Under the pieces are notes generated by a model. That model saw only the letters and a program-made list of their open reading frames with translations, did not search any database and was not told the origin of the DNA. Positions 35,882 to 45,294 of a DNA stretch of 53,604 nt are shown piece by piece. The translations under genes were made by a program, and so were the position numbers. This DNA is from Lachnospiraceae bacterium. Its GTDB lineage: Bacteria > Bacillota > Clostridia > Lachnospirales > Lachnospiraceae. Positions within the stretch are counted from its first letter, which is position 1. Each line of letters begins with the position of its first letter. The stretch is from positions 1 to 53,604 of the forward strand of contig JAFQCM010000014.1 of the NCBI GenBank assembly GCA_017399445.1. Direction: 5' to 3'.

Positions 35882-37328
35882 AGCTGCTACGAACTTCCTC
35901 CTTACGAGCAATCATTTCCTCAATCCGTTTCATATAATTAGTAACATCTTTCACATTTTCTACTCTGGTTATACTTTCATCTGGAAAAACATATTTTGAA
36001 ATAGCTCCTGCTCCTGCTGCAATAATAGTTTGTTTTTCCTCCATAATCAGAATATTATACAAGCCTATATGCCCTGGTTTTGCATATCCCACATTTTCCA
36101 GATTACCTCCCATATTCTTTTGACGGTACAAATAGTATGGTTCCAATCCCATTCTTTTGGCATATTCTGCTGTTCGTTTCATCATATCTTCTGGAGCAGT
36201 ATTAATATCTTCTATGTAAGATTGCTTTTGTATATTCAGTCTTGCTGCTCGTTTTAAAGCCAAAGAATGTACTGTTAGGTTTTCAGGGTTTAATTTTTGT
36301 ATCTCTTCCATAGTATGCTCTAAATGAGTCATATTTTCTCCTGGAAGTCCCAAAATAATATCCATGTTAATGGTTTTAAACCCTGCCTCTTTCGCTAAAT
36401 CATATGCTTGTATAATATCTTTTACTGAATGTTGTCTTCCAATTACTTTAAGTGTTTCTTCATTCATGGTCTGTGGATTAATGGAAATACGTTCTATGCC
36501 ACATTCTTTTAAAGCTTTTAGTTTTTCCCCTGTAATACTATCCGGTCTCCCTGCTTCCACACAAAACTCTTTTACTGCACTACAATCAAATTTTTCTCTA
36601 ATAAAAAGTATCAGACTTCTTAATTCCTCATGGCTTAATGTGGTAGGTGTTCCTCCGCCGATATAAATAGAATCTAGTCTTTTATGCCCCATTGCTTGTG
36701 AAATATAGGTTAATTCTTTATATAGTGCCTCTAAATATTCCCTTGTGCGTTTCTGCCACAACGTAATAGGATAGGAAGTAAAAGAACAATATAAACAGGT
36801 GGTAGGACAAAAAGGGATTCCAATATACAAACTATAACCACTTTTATAATCAAAGGTATTTAATACCGAAAGCTCTCTATGGGCAATCTCCACACTAAGT
36901 TCTGCTTTTTCTTGACTAATACAATAAATCTTTTTCAAATCCTCGATGGTTTCTTCTCTTCCATTCCCCTTTTCTAACATTGACATTACAATTTTTACCG
37001 GACGGATTCCCGTAAGATTTCCCCAAGGCAGTTCTTTGCCAGTATACTCTGCTAATTTGGTATACAATAGTCTTTTTAACCTGTTTTTTTTCTCTTTACG
37101 TTCTATATTCGCAAACTCAGCACTGCCTTCCGCAACTATGGTTTCCTTTTCCTTGATGGTAAGTATCACTTGTGTTTTTTCATATTTTACAATAATAAGA
37201 ACCTTTTCTTCCTGCTGTTTCCCATCAATTCCAATTTGAACCCTTACATCTTCCTTAGTAAAAAAAGCTTTTGTTAGTGTATACACATCATATCGAAATT
37301 CATCTTCACTTAACTGTATTTGTATCAC
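35865..37328 (-). CDS. hemZ: oxygen-independent coproporphyrinogen dehydrogenase HemZ
   Basis: A 487-aa radical-SAM enzyme of the HemN/HemZ family. The cluster motif CPTTCLYCSF (C-x3-C-x2-C) is near residue 173. YIGGGTPTTLSHEEL, EAGRPDSIT and ISINPQTMNE blocks follow, as in HemZ. It would decarboxylate coproporphyrinogen III without oxygen in haem synthesis, although HemZ homologues in Clostridia often lack the rest of the pathway. Translation starts with GTG at 37328, with AAGGAG 8 nt upstream. The gap to the MBL gene is 16 bp, and its 3' end overlaps the HD-GYP gene by 17 bp. Confidence 0.9.
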   Translation of the reverse strand: MIQIQLSEDEFRYDVYTLTKAFFTKEDVRVQIGIDGKQQEEKVLIIVKYEKTQVILTIKEKETIVAEGSAEFANIERKEKKNRLKRLLYTKLAEYTGKELPWGNLTGIRPVKIVMSMLEKGNGREETIEDLKKIYCISQEKAELSVEIAHRELSVLNTFDYKSGYSLYIGIPFCPTTCLYCSFTSYPITLWQKRTREYLEALYKELTYISQAMGHKRLDSIYIGGGTPTTLSHEELRSLILFIREKFDCSAVKEFCVEAGRPDSITGEKLKALKECGIERISINPQTMNEETLKVIGRQHSVKDIIQAYDLAKEAGFKTINMDIILGLPGENMTHLEHTMEEIQKLNPENLTVHSLALKRAARLNIQKQSYIEDINTAPEDMMKRTAEYAKRMGLEPYYLYRQKNMGGNLENVGYAKPGHIGLYNILIMEEKQTIIAAGAGAISKYVFPDESITRVENVKDVTNYMKRIEEMIARKEEVRSSYESEV

Positions 37329-37344
37329 TTTACATGCTCCTTAT

Positions 37345-37974
37345 TTAAATAAAAGGATTATTTTCTTTTTCATGTCCGATGGTTGTAGTTGGCCCATGTC
37401 CCGGATACACATATACTTCATCCGGAAGAGCAAACAATTTTTCTCTGATGGCTGTTACCAATGCACTGGCACTTGAAGTTGGAAAATCTGTTCTTCCAAC
37501 GGATTCTGCAAATAAAGTATCACCACATAACAGTATCTTTTCTTCTTCCAAGTAATAGCATACTCCACCAGCAGTATGTCCCGGCGTATGAATTACTTTC
37601 ATTTTAATTCCTGCCAGTTCTAGTTCTTCTCCGTCTTTTACCAGAATATCTGCTTTTGTTGTATATGGTGTTCCAAACATGGCAGAAACATTTAAATCTG
37701 CATTTTCAATCAATTTACTCTCTTCTTCTCCAAGATACACCTTTACACCTGCTGCTTTTCGAATACCATCCACTCCCATAACATGGTCAAAATGCCCATG
37801 GGTTAAAAGTACCGCTTTAATAGTATATCCCCGATTTGTCATTTCTTCATAAATTCGTTCTCCTTTTGCTCCCGGATCTACTACAACTACTTCATTTGTA
37901 TCTGTATTTTGTAAAAAGTAACAATTTGTCTGAACAGTTCCAACAACCATTCTGCCTATTTTTATATTACTCAT
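37345..37974 (-). CDS. metallo-beta-lactamase fold hydrolase, glyoxalase II-like
   Basis: A 209-aa MBL-fold hydrolase. THGHFDHVMG (near residue 57), the PGHTAGG histidine (near 130), GDTLFAESVGRTDFP (near 150) and the last HGP motif supply the two-zinc site. It resembles the glyoxalase II/YcbL group, which hydrolyses thioesters such as S-lactoylglutathione or related conjugates. It sits in the conserved relA-MBL-hemZ order. AAAGGG precedes the ATG at 37974. The substrate is not determined. Confidence 0.9.
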   Translation of the reverse strand: MSNIKIGRMVVGTVQTNCYFLQNTDTNEVVVVDPGAKGERIYEEMTNRGYTIKAVLLTHGHFDHVMGVDGIRKAAGVKVYLGEEESKLIENADLNVSAMFGTPYTTKADILVKDGEELELAGIKMKVIHTPGHTAGGVCYYLEEEKILLCGDTLFAESVGRTDFPTSSASALVTAIREKLFALPDEVYVYPGHGPTTTIGHEKENNPFI

Positions 37975-38016
37975 TTCTAACCCTTTCTTCGGAAATGCTT
38001 TTTCTCTCTCTTTTCC

Positions 38017-40335
38017 TTAACTTGTAGTTCTTACAATGTCAATAACACTTTCTACCTGGCGTACTTTTCCAATCAATGTATTCAACTCCTCTTTACTACT
38101 TACTTCAAAAGACATGGTAAGGGTTGCCGTTCCCTGTTTACTGGTACGCACATTCATAGAAACCACATCAATTTTTCTTTCTGTAAAGATTTTAGATACA
38201 TCCACCAAAAGCCCTGTACGATTTTGACTGTATATTTTAATTTCTGCCATGTATTTTTCACAATGAGCCCCATCTTCCTGCCACTCTGCATCAATCAAAC
38301 GTTCTCTGTCAAAATCTTGAAGATTAATAATATTAATACAGTCTGTTCTGTGAATAGATACCCCTCTTCCTCTTGTAACAAATCCTACAATTTCATCTCC
38401 AGGAAGAGGACTGCAACATTTTGAAAAACGTACTGCAACATCATGGATTCCTTTTACTACAATACCACCTTTGCCATTTTTGTTTTTGGCAACCGGAAAT
38501 TTTTCTTTGGTTTCTGCAATACTTTCCAAAACTTCTGCATCAGTAATTTCTCTTTTATGTTCTTTGTCATAGATTTCACAAAGTTTATTAATTACTTGCC
38601 CTTCCTTTAATCCGCCATGACCCACTGCTGCAAGAACAGATTCCCAGTCCTGAAAACCATATTTTCGCATTACTACATTCATATAATCTATTTTTAAGAT
38701 ATCACTAATAATAATTGCTTTTGCCTTGCAATACTGGTGAAGCATTTCTTTACCTTTTAAGATATTATCTTCTTTCAATTCATTTCTAAACCACTGATTT
38801 ATCTTGTTCTTTGCCTGAGTACTTTTTACAATACCTAACCAGTCACGACTTGGTCCTTTGGAATTTTGGGAAGTTAACACTTCGATTCTGTCACCATTTT
38901 GAATCACATAATCGATAGGCACCAGTTTTCCATTGACTCTGGCACCAATCATTTTATTTCCTACTGCACTATGAATACTGTAAGCAAAATCAATTGGTGT
39001 AGAACCATTTGGAAGGTTCTTTACATCTCCAGATGGCGTAAAACAGTATACATTTTCAGAGAATAAATCTAAATCACTTTTTAAAAGATTTAAGAATTCT
39101 TTGTTGTCCGACATGTCCCGCTGCCATTCCAAAATCTGCCTTAACCAACTTAATTTTTCCTCTTCCTGAGCCTCTACCTTTTTACCATTAGAAGCTTCCT
39201 TATATTTCCAGTGTGCTGCAATTCCATACTCAGCAGTTCTGTGCATTTCATAAGTACGAATTTGTACTTCAAACGGCTGTCCGCTTGGTCCAATTAATGT
39301 AGTATGAAGAGACTGGTACATATTAGGTTTTGGCATGGCAATATAGTCTTTAAATCTCCCTGGAATAGGTTTATACATTTCATGAATTACACCAAGGGCC
39401 GCATAACAGTCTTTTACGGTTTCCACAATAATACGTACTGCAAACAAATCGTATATCTGTTCTAACGTCTTATCCTGATTTACCATTTTCTTGTAAATAC
39501 TAAAGAAATGTTTTGCCCGCCCATCTATCTGCGCTTCAATCCCTGCATTTTCAATGTGTTTTTTCACATCTTCTACAATATCATGAACAAATTCTTCTCT
39601 TGCACTTTTTCTAAGATTAATTTTATTGGCAAGTTCCTGATATATTTCAGGTTCCAGATATTTTAAAGACAAATCATCCAATTCTATCTTAATTTTTGAA
39701 ATACCAAGCCTTTGTGCAATTGGTGCATAAATATCCATGGTTTCCCTTGCTTTTTCTTTTTGTTTTTCCGGACGCATATACTTTAATGTACGCATATTAT
39801 GCAGTCTATCAGCAAGCTTAATTAATATAACTCTGATATCCTTTGCCATGGCCAGAAACATTTTTCTTAAATTTTCCGCCTGCACTTCCACTTTGTCCAT
39901 AGAATAATTTAACTGCCCCAACTTGGTTACCCCATCTACCAAAAGAGCCACTTCTGCACCAAATTCTTCTGTAATTTCTTCTTCTGTCATTACTGTATCT
40001 TCTACCACATCATGCAAAAGTCCTGCCACTATGGTTTCTTTATCCAATTCTAAATCAGCTAGTATAATTCCAACACAAAGAGGGTGAATAATATAAGGTT
40101 CACCCGATTTTCTTGCTTGTCCTTCATGAGCCTCATAAGCAATTTTATAAGCTTTTTCAATCATGGAAATATCTGCTGAAGGATGATATCTCCGAACACT
40201 TCCTATTAATTCTGCATATAAGCTATCCGGACTTGTAAAGTCTTGCATAATCTTTACATTTCCATCATTTATTATTTTTTCTTTTCCCCTTGTTGATATA
40301 AATTCTGTATCATTTTTACTTTGCATTTCAGGCAT
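38017..40335 (-). CDS. relA: bifunctional (p)ppGpp synthetase/hydrolase
   Basis: A 772-aa RelA/SpoT-homologue (Rel). It has an HD hydrolase domain (AGLLHDVVED near residue 100), a synthetase domain (RIIVETVKDCYAALGVIHEMYKP near 310), TGS (VYCFTPSGDVKNLPNGSTPIDF near 435), a helical/CC region and a C-terminal ACT domain (GLLVDVSKIFTERKIDVVSM). Both catalytic halves look intact, as in the single Rel of Firmicutes. I place the start at the ATG 40335 (GGTG 6 nt upstream); tandem GTG codons at 40344-40347 are alternatives. It lies 129 bp after apt, with a possible own promoter between them. Confidence 0.95.
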   Translation of the reverse strand: MPEMQSKNDTEFISTRGKEKIINDGNVKIMQDFTSPDSLYAELIGSVRRYHPSADISMIEKAYKIAYEAHEGQARKSGEPYIIHPLCVGIILADLELDKETIVAGLLHDVVEDTVMTEEEITEEFGAEVALLVDGVTKLGQLNYSMDKVEVQAENLRKMFLAMAKDIRVILIKLADRLHNMRTLKYMRPEKQKEKARETMDIYAPIAQRLGISKIKIELDDLSLKYLEPEIYQELANKINLRKSAREEFVHDIVEDVKKHIENAGIEAQIDGRAKHFFSIYKKMVNQDKTLEQIYDLFAVRIIVETVKDCYAALGVIHEMYKPIPGRFKDYIAMPKPNMYQSLHTTLIGPSGQPFEVQIRTYEMHRTAEYGIAAHWKYKEASNGKKVEAQEEEKLSWLRQILEWQRDMSDNKEFLNLLKSDLDLFSENVYCFTPSGDVKNLPNGSTPIDFAYSIHSAVGNKMIGARVNGKLVPIDYVIQNGDRIEVLTSQNSKGPSRDWLGIVKSTQAKNKINQWFRNELKEDNILKGKEMLHQYCKAKAIIISDILKIDYMNVVMRKYGFQDWESVLAAVGHGGLKEGQVINKLCEIYDKEHKREITDAEVLESIAETKEKFPVAKNKNGKGGIVVKGIHDVAVRFSKCCSPLPGDEIVGFVTRGRGVSIHRTDCINIINLQDFDRERLIDAEWQEDGAHCEKYMAEIKIYSQNRTGLLVDVSKIFTERKIDVVSMNVRTSKQGTATLTMSFEVSSKEELNTLIGKVRQVESVIDIVRTTS

Positions 40336-40416
40336 TTTTATCACCACTTCTTGTAATTTATCTCATTATTATAATTTTTTTAGCAACAAATTGCAATAGG
40401 TTGCTAAAATTACTTG

Positions 40417-40445
40417 ATGGTACACAGTTTGGCAGCCAGTGTCAA
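40417..40445 (-). promoter_or_regulatory. possible internal promoter before relA
   Basis: On the minus strand consensus TTGACA (40440-40445) is followed after 17 nt by TACCAT (40417-40422). It sits in the 129-bp apt-relA gap, in unusually GC-rich DNA. Confidence 0.45.
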
Positions 40446-40464
40446 GCTTGTGGGCCAGCAGTAA

Positions 40465-40989
40465 TTACTTTCCTTCATAAGTAATAGCTGCTTCTACATT
40501 GTAACCAGAAAGTTTTTTTCTACCTTCTAAGCCTGCAAGTTCCATAAGAAAGACAATTTTCACCACTTCACCACCAAGCTGCTCTACCAATTTGATAATT
40601 GCTTCAATGGTTCCCCCAGTTGCAATTAAGTCATCCACAATAACCACTTTCTGTCCTGGTTTAATAGCATCTTTATGCATTTCCAAAGTAGCAGTCCCAT
40701 ACTCTAATTCATATTCCTGCTCTATGGTTTCACATGGAAGTTTTCCTTTTTTTCTTACAGGAATGAACGCCTTCTTCATATTATACGCAATAGGAACCCC
40801 AAATATAAATCCTCTAGATTCCGGTCCTACCACCACATCAAATTCTATATCTCCGATTAATTTTTCCATAGAATCTATAGATAACTGTAATCCTTCCGGC
40901 TCCTGCAACACACTGGTTACATCACGAAAAACAATTCCTTCTTCCGGAAAATCCGGTATACTTCTAACATATTCTTCTAACTTTTTCAT
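40465..40989 (-). CDS. apt: adenine phosphoribosyltransferase
   Basis: A 174-aa type I phosphoribosyltransferase that salvages adenine to AMP with PRPP. The PRPP-binding loop VVIVDDLIATGGTIEA is near residue 118. The family features VVVGPESRGFIFG, and RKKGKLP near 80, are all present. Length is normal. AAGGAG stands 10 nt before the ATG. It lies upstream of relA in the conserved Firmicutes apt-relA order and 68 bp downstream of pnp. Confidence 0.96.
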   Translation of the reverse strand: MKKLEEYVRSIPDFPEEGIVFRDVTSVLQEPEGLQLSIDSMEKLIGDIEFDVVVGPESRGFIFGVPIAYNMKKAFIPVRKKGKLPCETIEQEYELEYGTATLEMHKDAIKPGQKVVIVDDLIATGGTIEAIIKLVEQLGGEVVKIVFLMELAGLEGRKKLSGYNVEAAITYEGK

Positions 40990-41025
40990 CCTGCTGTCTC
41001 CTTAAACCTTCATTTTATTTAGAGA

Positions 41026-41052
41026 GAGCACCGTACCAAAGGCACAATGCTC
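41026..41052 (+). terminator. terminator-like hairpin between pnp and apt
   Basis: A 12-bp stem with G-U pairs, GAGCACCGTACC / GGCACAATGCTC, AAA loop. The perfect T7 run is on the plus strand (41053-41059, overlapping the pnp stop codon), opposite to the genes. Minus-strand termination of pnp would have only TCTCTAAAT after the stem. Confidence 0.6.
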
Positions 41053-41057
41053 TTTTT

Positions 41058-43145
41058 TTAAGCTTCTACATCTTTTATACTGAAGCTGATTCTTCCCATT
41101 TTGTCTTTTCCAAGACATACTACTTTCACTACATCTCCAAGTGTCAGTACATCTTCTACATGATTGATTCTTTCTTTGGAAATTTTTGAAATATGAACCA
41201 TTCCTTCTTTTCCTGGTGCAAATTCAAGGAACGCTCCAAACTCTTTGATGCTGATCACTTTACCAGTAAGCACCAATCCTTCTTCAAAGTCTGTAGTAAT
41301 TACTCGAATCATTTCTGCAGCTTCTTCCATTTTGTCCTGTTCTACTCCACAAATAGATACAAAGCCTTCATCTGTAATATCAATTTTAACTCCCGTACGA
41401 TCAATGATTTCATTGATAGTCTTTCCTCTTTGGCCTACCACATCACCAATCTTTGCTGGATCAATCTGTATCTGGATAATCTTTGGTGCAAATTCTCCAA
41501 CATTCTCTCTTGAAGCTGCAATTGCCTTATTCATAACTTCATCCAGGATATACATCCTTGCTTCTCTTGTTCTCTTAATTGCTTCTTCTACGATTGGTCT
41601 TGTTAAACCATGAATCTTAATATCCATTTGGATTGCAGTAATACCATCTTTGGTTCCTGCTACTTTAAAGTCCATATCTCCAAAGAAGTCTTCTAATCCC
41701 TGAATATCTGTTAATACAATATACTCATCATCTGTTTCTCCGGTTACCAGTCCACAGGAAATTCCTGCTACCGGCTTCTTAATTGGTACACCTGCTGCCA
41801 TTAAGGACATACTGGATGCACATACAGATGCCTGAGATGTAGAACCATTAGATTCAAAAGTTTCTGATACAGTACGGATTGCATATGGAAATTCTTCTTC
41901 TGTTGGCAATACCGGTACCAAAGCTTTTTCTGCTAATGCACCATGTCCGATTTCACGTCTTCCCGGTCCTCTGGAAGGTTTTGTTTCTCCTACAGAATAA
42001 GACGGGAAGTTATAGTGATGCATATATCTTTTTGAAGTTTCATTTAAATCTAACCCATCTATTTTCTGTGCTTCTGATAATGGTGCTAATGTTGTTACGG
42101 TACAAATCTGTGTCTGTCCTCTGGTAAACATTGCAGAACCATGCACTCTTGGAATAATATCCACTTCTGCTGCCAATGGTCTGATCTGTGTAATTTCTCT
42201 GCCATCTGGACGTTTATGATCCTTCAAAATCATTTTACGAACTGTTTTTTTCTGATACTGATAAACAGCTTCGTCAATTAATGTAATCCATTCTTCATTT
42301 TCAGCAAAAGTTTCTTCTAATTTATCTTTAATATTACGGATATTTTCTTCTCTTACCTGTTTTACATCTGTAAATACAGCTTCTTCCATTTCTTCTGGTG
42401 TTACCACTTCTTTAATAGCCGTAAATAATTCTTCTGGAACTGCACAACTTGTATATTCATGTTTTGTTTTTCCACACTCTGCCACAATATCATCAATAAA
42501 TGCAATTACCTTCTGATTTAATTCGTGAGCCGCATAAATTGCTTCTACCATTTTATCTTCTGATACTTCGTTTGCACCAGCTTCTATCATGATAACTTTT
42601 TCTCTGGTAGATGCTACAGTCAGTTTTAAGTCAGATTCTAAATTCTGTGTGGCATTTGGGTTAAATACAAATTCACCATTAATAAGCCCTACCTGTGTAG
42701 TTGCACATGGACCATCAAATGGAATATCTGAAATTGCAGTTGCAATAGCAGAACCTAACATGGCTGTAAGTTCAGGACTACATTCTGGGTCCACTGACAT
42801 TACCATATTATTCAAAGTTACATCATTTCTGTAATCCTTTGGGAATAATGGACGCATTGGTCTATCAATTACTCGTGAAGTAAGAATTGCATTTTCAGAT
42901 GCTTTTCCCTCTCTTTTATTAAATCCGCCTGGAATTTTTCCTACTGCATACAATTTTTCTTCATATTCTACACTTAATGGGAAGAAATCAATTCCTTCTC
43001 TTGGTTTTTCAGAAGCAGTTGCTGTAGATAATACAACTGTATCCCCATAATGCATTAATGCAGCACCATTTGCCTGGGCTGCTACTCTACCTACGTCTAC
43101 TCTTAAAGTTCTGCCGGCAAGTTCCATTGTAAAACTCTTATACAT
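41058..43145 (-). CDS. pnp: polyribonucleotide nucleotidyltransferase (PNPase)
   Basis: A 695-aa phosphorolytic 3'-5' exoribonuclease. It has two RNase PH domains (1-230 and about 310-540), the second with FTRGQTQICTVTTLAP and SNGSTSQASVCASSMSLMAAG, then a KH domain (IDPAKIGDVVGQRGKTINEI) and a C-terminal S1 domain (GKVISIKEFGAFLEFAPGKEG). The protein trims and degrades mRNA and can act with RNases in a degradosome. The gene follows rpsO, a conserved pairing. Its leader contains a long hairpin at 43173-43248. AGGAGATAGAAGAT precedes the ATG. Confidence 0.97.
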   Translation of the reverse strand: MYKSFTMELAGRTLRVDVGRVAAQANGAALMHYGDTVVLSTATASEKPREGIDFFPLSVEYEEKLYAVGKIPGGFNKREGKASENAILTSRVIDRPMRPLFPKDYRNDVTLNNMVMSVDPECSPELTAMLGSAIATAISDIPFDGPCATTQVGLINGEFVFNPNATQNLESDLKLTVASTREKVIMIEAGANEVSEDKMVEAIYAAHELNQKVIAFIDDIVAECGKTKHEYTSCAVPEELFTAIKEVVTPEEMEEAVFTDVKQVREENIRNIKDKLEETFAENEEWITLIDEAVYQYQKKTVRKMILKDHKRPDGREITQIRPLAAEVDIIPRVHGSAMFTRGQTQICTVTTLAPLSEAQKIDGLDLNETSKRYMHHYNFPSYSVGETKPSRGPGRREIGHGALAEKALVPVLPTEEEFPYAIRTVSETFESNGSTSQASVCASSMSLMAAGVPIKKPVAGISCGLVTGETDDEYIVLTDIQGLEDFFGDMDFKVAGTKDGITAIQMDIKIHGLTRPIVEEAIKRTREARMYILDEVMNKAIAASRENVGEFAPKIIQIQIDPAKIGDVVGQRGKTINEIIDRTGVKIDITDEGFVSICGVEQDKMEEAAEMIRVITTDFEEGLVLTGKVISIKEFGAFLEFAPGKEGMVHISKISKERINHVEDVLTLGDVVKVVCLGKDKMGRISFSIKDVEA

Positions 43146-43172
43146 ATCTTCTATCTCCTTTTATTTTACTAG

Positions 43173-43248
43173 GCAGAAGATACCGAAACTACTGAAGGGT
43201 ACACAGCCTCTATGTACCCTTCAGTGGTCTCGGGGGCTGTCTTCTACC
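43173..43248 (-). promoter_or_regulatory. long leader hairpin of pnp
   Basis: Nested stem: perfect 13-bp ACTGAAGGGTACA / TGTACCCTTCAGT (43191-43203, 43213-43225), then CCGAAAC/GTCTCGG with one mismatch, then AGAAGA/TCTTCT. The loop is 9 nt and there is no U-run, so it is not a terminator. It lies 28 bp upstream of the pnp start. By analogy with E. coli pnp, it could be an RNase III site for autoregulation (inference). Confidence 0.65.
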
Positions 43249-43281
43249 TGTTTTTTAATGGCATAAAACGCCTTATAGTAA

Positions 43282-43307
43282 AATAGGACGGAATATTCCG
43301 TCCTATT
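43282..43307 (-). terminator. 26-nt perfect palindrome after rpsO
   Basis: AATAGGACGGAAT / ATTCCGTCCTATT without a mismatch, followed on the minus strand by TTTAC. It is 37 bp after the rpsO stop and could terminate, or partly terminate, before pnp. Confidence 0.6.
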
Positions 43308-43344
43308 CACATTTCCGGAATTTTTCCCGCAATAATCCCACAGA

Positions 43345-43611
43345 TTATTTACGAATTCCTAAACGTTCGATTAATGTACGATATCTTTCAATATCTGTTT
43401 TCTTTAAATAATCAAGTAAACCACGTCTCTGACCTACCATTTTAAGAAGCCCTCTTCTTGAATGATGATCTTTTGCGTGTACTTTTAAGTGCTCAGTTAA
43501 TTCCTGAATTCTTGCAGTTAAAACTGCGATCTGTACTTCTGGTGAACCTGTGTCGCCTTCTGTTCTTGCGTATTCAGCAATAATTGCCTGTTTCTTTTCC
43601 TTTGAAATCAT
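43345..43611 (-). CDS. rpsO: 30S ribosomal protein S15
   Basis: An 88-aa S15 that binds the central domain of 16S rRNA. The signature [22 protein letters not shown] is present in two parts (near residues 37 and 50), and [13 protein letters not shown] is near 20. I take the ATG at 43611 (MISKEKKQ) with AAGGAGG 8-10 nt upstream. A ten-residue longer in-frame version to 43641 is rejected for lack of homology to S15. It pairs with pnp downstream. Confidence 0.97.
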   Translation of the reverse strand: MISKEKKQAIIAEYARTEGDTGSPEVQIAVLTARIQELTEHLKVHAKDHHSRRGLLKMVGQRRGLLDYLKKTDIERYRTLIERLGIRK

Positions 43612-43703
43612 TTCAATTTCCTCCTTAAATTTAAACGCCATATATTAAGATGCCGGTCGGAGACTCCATGCTCTGAATATTGGCTGATTACTAATACCAC
43701 GAT

Positions 43704-43733
43704 AGTATATCATATCCTGCTTATGTTTGTCTA
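43704..43733 (-). promoter_or_regulatory. promoter of rpsO
   Basis: On the minus strand TAGACA (43728-43733) and TATACT (43704-43709) with an 18-nt spacer lie 90 bp before rpsO and downstream of truA. Confidence 0.65.
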
Positions 43734-43771
43734 GAATTAATTTTCTCTTATGCTTAGAAAACTACATCAAT

Positions 43772-44515
43772 TCACCCTGAATATCTGACTTCCACAAGCA
43801 TTAATCCATGCGCTGGTGCCATAAATCCGGCACTGTATCGGCTCTTAGCCTGAAAAATTTCTGGTATCTCCTGAACACCAACTTTTCCCAATCCAATTTC
43901 AATTAGAGTTCCAGTAAGAATTCTTACCATATGATACAAAAAACCTTCACCAGTAAAATACAATTTCAAATACTCATTGTCCAACACAATGTCTATATTC
44001 TGTAAATTCCGCACAGTATCCTTTTCTTTTCTCTTTTCCGAACTAAAGCTTCGAAAATCGTGAACTCCTATAAGCATTCTGACAGCTTCCTTCATTTTTT
44101 CTATATCTAGTTCCATTGGGACAGAATAAGCATATCTTCTGGTGAATACACAAGGACGTTTTCGCAAATCAATGGTATAACAATATGTTTTTGACAGTGC
44201 ATCAAATCTACTATGAAACCCACCGGTCGCCTGCTCTATTTTAATTATTTTTAAGTCTTCCGGCAATTCTTCATTTAATTGTTGTTTAAATTCTGCTTCT
44301 TTTAATTTCTTTTTTATATGAAAATTTACGGTCTGTCCTATGGCATGTACTCCTGCATCGGTTCTTCCTGAAGCAATAATTTTCACGTCTTCTTTTCCAA
44401 TCTTTTGTATACAGTTTTCTAATGTTTCCTGGATGGTAAGCCTTCCCTTTTGTCTTTGAAACCCATCATATCTTCCACCATCATATACAATAATCATCTT
44501 ATAATTGTAATCCAT
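43772..44515 (-). CDS. truA: tRNA pseudouridine(38-40) synthase
   Basis: A 247-aa TruA. The catalytic aspartate lies in ASGRTDAGVHAIGQ near residue 50, with further family blocks DFRSFSS near 155 and FLYHMVRILTGTLIEIG near 195. It isomerises uridines 38-40 in tRNA anticodon arms. AGGAGAAAATT precedes the ATG at 44515. It is divergent from the two-component operon at 44601, with an 85-bp shared upstream region. Confidence 0.95.
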   Translation of the reverse strand: MDYNYKMIIVYDGGRYDGFQRQKGRLTIQETLENCIQKIGKEDVKIIASGRTDAGVHAIGQTVNFHIKKKLKEAEFKQQLNEELPEDLKIIKIEQATGGFHSRFDALSKTYCYTIDLRKRPCVFTRRYAYSVPMELDIEKMKEAVRMLIGVHDFRSFSSEKRKEKDTVRNLQNIDIVLDNEYLKLYFTGEGFLYHMVRILTGTLIEIGLGKVGVQEIPEIFQAKSRYSAGFMAPAHGLMLVEVRYSG

Positions 44516-44600
44516 AATTTTCTCCTATTTCAAACTACTATTCATTTTAACATAATTATGGTAAAATATCATTATATTTCATTACAAAAGGGGGATTATC

Positions 44601-45284
44601 ATGGCAAAAATTATGCTGATAGACGACGATACAGAGGTACTGGCAATAAATTATAAATATTTTCAAAGGAAGGGCTATGAAGTTTCTGCTTTATCTTCTG
44701 CTCTCAAAGCATTACAAATGATACCCAAGTTTCAACCAGACTGTATTGTATTGGATGTAATGCTTCCGGAATTAGATGGGTTCAATGCTTTTCCAAAAAT
44801 TCGAAAACTTACCAATGCACCGGTAATTTTTCTAACAGGAAAAACAGAGGAAAATGATAAAATAAATGGGCTGTTGCTAGGAGCAGACGATTATATGGTG
44901 AAACCTTATAGTTTACGAGAACTAGAAGCGCGAATTATGGTACAGCTTAGGAAAATTAATGTTTCTTCTTCTCCATCCCGTTTGGAATTCCCTCCGCTCT
45001 CTATTGATATAACTTCTCATAAAGTATATTATAATGAAACAGAAGAAATCATTATATCCAAAAGAGAATATGAATTTTTATACCTTTTAGCTTCCAACCC
45101 AAGGCAAACTTTAACATTTCAGTCCATTGGAGAAGCGATGTGGGGAACCTATTCCGACTCTGATCGGCGTACAATTATGGTAATTGCAAGCCGCTTAAGA
45201 AAAAAAGTGTGTTCTTACAGTGGTTTGGAAAATCTCATTGAAACAGTCTGGTCCCAAGGTTACAAATTTATCCCAAAACAATAG
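44601..45284 (+). CDS. OmpR/PhoB-family response regulator
   Basis: A 227-aa DNA-binding response regulator. The receiver domain has the acidic pocket DDD (8-10), the phospho-acceptor Asp52 in IVLDVMLPELDGF, a switch Thr in IFLTGKT and Lys in MVKPY. A winged-helix output domain (ISKREYEFLYLLASNPRQTL...RRTIMVIASRLRKKV) fills the C-terminus. GGGGGA lies about 7 nt before the ATG. It is co-transcribed with the histidine kinase 10 bp downstream. The target genes are unknown. Confidence 0.93.
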   Translation: MAKIMLIDDDTEVLAINYKYFQRKGYEVSALSSALKALQMIPKFQPDCIVLDVMLPELDGFNAFPKIRKLTNAPVIFLTGKTEENDKINGLLLGADDYMVKPYSLRELEARIMVQLRKINVSSSPSRLEFPPLSIDITSHKVYYNETEEIIISKREYEFLYLLASNPRQTLTFQSIGEAMWGTYSDSDRRTIMVIASRLRKKVCSYSGLENLIETVWSQGYKFIPKQ

Positions 45285-45294
45285 GAGGTAATTC

